Assembly: GCA_029261815.1 (NCBI GenBank)
Contig: JAJDAQ010000061.1
Span: forward strand, 1-64,000
From: Deltaproteobacteria bacterium
GTDB lineage: Bacteria; Myxococcota_A; UBA9160; UBA6930
Reading direction: 5' to 3'
DNA: 64,000 bases
Below, one piece after another: positions 62,576-64,000 of the stretch. The translations under genes were made by a program, and so were the position numbers. The stretch's first letter is position 1. Each line of letters starts with the position of its first letter. The notes beneath the pieces were generated by a model. That model had not been told where the DNA came from. It did not search any database and worked only from the letters and a program-made list of their open reading frames with translations.

Positions 62576-63232
62576 CTAACGAAGAAGTGCGGCGTGGACC
62601 CAACCGACTTCGCCGCTCGAAGTTCGGATCAAGACCCACTCCTGTTCCTGGAGCTCTGGAAAGACCGGAGTGCCTTGCGTCAGCACCGCGAGCACCTTCT
62701 CGTTGGTCGAAGGTCCACCGCGGAGGTTCACGCGCCCGGCGCGGATTCGCTTGACGCCGGGCTCGGACGCAGCGAGCCGCGCCTCTTCCAGGCTTCGCTC
62801 GGCGATGCGTTCTGCACGCCAGGCAAAAAAGATGGCGGCGCCAAAGTTGCCTGCCGCGATCTGGCTTTCGGCCTCGGCCAGCTTGACGTTGGCTTCGTCG
62901 ATCTGGCCCGATCGCCAGGGAGCCTTGTCGCGCGCACGATCGATCTGGATGTGGGCACCCGCGAGTGCCGACACGGCGTCCGCGCGAGATCGGTCGCCTC
63001 GCAGACCCGACTCGGCCGCGACGAGCGCCTCCTCGGCCGCCACAAGGTCCGCACGGACACGCTCGAGTTCGCGTTCGAGCATCTTCGAACGCTCTGACTC
63101 CGCGCGGTGGTAGACCTTTTCTGCCGGGGCCGGGGCCAGGGCGGCCGGCGGCGGTGGCGGCGTTTGCGCGCAACCGGCGGCAAACGCCCAAACGACCGAG
63201 CCGGAAATCAGCAGATGGCGGGGGAACTTCAT
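62576..63232 (-). CDS. SH3-domain lipoprotein (DUF4398-like)
   Basis: A 218-residue lipoprotein (lipobox AAGC, Cys21) with a Pro-rich linker and a coiled-coil helical region (about 40-140; ERELERVRADLVAAEEALVAAE) resembling DUF4398. A C-terminal bacterial SH3 domain starts about 155 (RVNLRGGPSTNEKVLAVL). It probably binds peptidoglycan or a peptide at the outer membrane. ATG 63232 is used; ATG 63277 is in frame upstream. It follows the acyltransferase gene on the same strand. Confidence 0.82.
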   Translation of the reverse strand: MKFPRHLLISGSVVWAFAAGCAQTPPPPPAALAPAPAEKVYHRAESERSKMLERELERVRADLVAAEEALVAAESGLRGDRSRADAVSALAGAHIQIDRARDKAPWRSGQIDEANVKLAEAESQIAAGNFGAAIFFAWRAERIAERSLEEARLAASEPGVKRIRAGRVNLRGGPSTNEKVLAVLTQGTPVFPELQEQEWVLIRTSSGEVGWVHAALLR

Positions 63233-63294
63233 TCCGGACGTATCGTCCAGTCCGCAGAAACCCTTAGGCGCCGCCATGGATGCCGGCCGCCGAG

Positions 63295-64000
63295 CTAGCT
63301 GTAGTCGGGCGCTGACTCCCCAGGGGGATACGTTCTCCAGCGACGATGCGTCCAGATCCACTGGGAGGGCAAGCGCCGGATCTCGTCCTCGATGACGCGA
63401 TTCATTCGACGCGCGTTCGCGACAATGGCGGCGAGCGGGTTGTCGGCATCTTCGACCAACGGGAGCACGGGTCGGATCCGGCAGACGTGGTGGATGCCAT
63501 CGGCCTCGCGTTCGATGAAGACCGGAAGGACCGGAGCACCCGTCTTCTGCGCCAGGCGAACCGGGGCCACGCGACTCGCAGCCAGTCGCCCGAAGAACGG
63601 AACGAAGACGCCCTCGTCCCGGCGGCAGTTCTGGTCGTAGGGCATGGCCAGGAAGCGACCGGTCCGCAGGGCTCGGAGCGCCCCCCGGGCTGCATTCCCC
63701 CTCCGTAGCAGGTCGCTCTCGGCACCACTGCGCGCTTCGGCGGCGAGCGATTCGAGGATCGGATTGTCGCGCCCGCGGTGCACGATGCTGAGCGGATAGC
63801 CGTGCGCCGTCATCGCGCGGCCCAGCAGCTCCCAGTTTCCAAGATGAGCGGTCAGGACGATCACGCCCCGCTGAGCATCGTCTGAGGACCCTTTCGCCGC
63901 CTCCAGGTGCTCGACGCCTTCTACGCGAACGCGTTCGCGAAGAGCATCGTCGGACTGCCGGGCCATCCACGCGAACTCAGCCACGCAGCGACCGAGGTGC
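63295..64000 (-). CDS. LpxL/HtrB-like lipid A acyltransferase, cut by the window edge
   Basis: Partial: 235 codons are visible and the 5' end lies beyond base 64000. It has the acyltransferase HxxxxE motif in TAHLGNWELLG and later PYDQNCRRDEGVFVPFFGR and PVFIEREADG segments of the LpxL/LpxM (lysophospholipid acyltransferase) family, which acylate Kdo-lipid A at the inner membrane. GTG 63984 is in frame but reads as internal; residues before it (HLGRC) continue the family pattern. Confidence 0.88.
   Translation of the reverse strand, partial: HLGRCVAEFAWMARQSDDALRERVRVEGVEHLEAAKGSSDDAQRGVIVLTAHLGNWELLGRAMTAHGYPLSIVHRGRDNPILESLAAEARSGAESDLLRRGNAARGALRALRTGRFLAMPYDQNCRRDEGVFVPFFGRLAASRVAPVRLAQKTGAPVLPVFIEREADGIHHVCRIRPVLPLVEDADNPLAAIVANARRMNRVIEDEIRRLPSQWIWTHRRWRTYPPGESAPDYS

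Overview
The window is GC-rich, densely coding DNA from a Gram-negative (diderm) heterotrophic bacterium. It carries a TonB-dependent outer-membrane receptor, several lipoproteins with clear lipoboxes, an RND efflux pump and an LpxL-like acyltransferase. GTG and TTG starts are frequent, and many genes overlap by 1-4 bases. FO synthase genes (cofG, cofH), PhyH, EthD and amidohydrolase-2 proteins, and a divergent DnaA would suit a lineage of the former Deltaproteobacteria (Myxococcota, Desulfobacterota or Binatota type). That placement is an inference; there is no rRNA or other phylogenetic marker in the window.

Layout. 0.1-9.9 kb: RNase D, a 0.65 kb non-coding stretch with a sigma70-like promoter, a TonB receptor, a lipoprotein beta-propeller, aminopeptidase P, acetyl-CoA synthetase and a MOSC protein. 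10-18 kb: a catabolic block (amidohydrolase, TetR, FAH-family hydrolase, MhpA-like hydroxylase, GST, PhyH dioxygenase) converging on an acyl-CoA ligase and a serine hydrolase. 19.3-24.5 kb: a structured spacer with 28-bp tandem repeats, a secreted VWA protein divergent from an Hsp70-like protein, a histidine phosphatase and an M23 peptidase. 24.5-30.4 kb: housekeeping genes (sfsA, mutY, Smr, aroC), a DUF4079-like membrane protein, a MoCF protein, a ferredoxin, a CbiX-type chelatase and a GNAT. 30.4-38 kb: an MFS transporter, then TetR-MFP-RND-EthD-YjbR read in one direction. 38-41.7 kb: NUDIX, GFA, a ClC transporter and a CcmI-like lipoprotein. 41.7-47.8 kb: a terminal-inverted-repeat element, a TPP riboswitch and thiC, an MtnK-like kinase, a YiiX-like hydrolase, a 70-residue protein, an HExxH protease and a Lon-N domain protein. 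47.8-49.7 kb: an AT-rich spacer and a divergent dnaA. 49.9-52.5 kb: cytochrome P450 plus a GPH symporter. 52.5-60.8 kb: one long leftward operon running sulfite reductase, rhodanese, DUF4202, cysteine synthase, cofG, cofH, secreted protein. 60.9-64 kb: a diguanylate cyclase, an SH3 lipoprotein and an acyltransferase cut by the window edge.

How the parts fit together. The leftward operon joins sulfide production and cysteine synthesis to deazaflavin (FO/F420) synthesis. The CbiX chelatase at 29.3 kb could supply its siroheme. The FAH/FAD-hydroxylase/GST set looks like part of a gentisate-type aromatic route without its ring-cleaving dioxygenase. The RND pump appears autoregulated by its TetR through a palindrome lying across a promoter that makes an almost leaderless mRNA.

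The most unusual items are three. The DnaA protein lacks the arginine-finger residue and has an altered DnaA-box recognition motif, and I found no classical DnaA box upstream of it. A pair of repeats (11.25 and 41.76 kb) shares four conserved blocks but has unrelated, individually self-complementary ends. The sulfur-F420 operon ends in a gene whose signal peptide can only be translated from a non-standard start codon. No tRNA, rRNA, CRISPR array, transposase or phage gene was seen.
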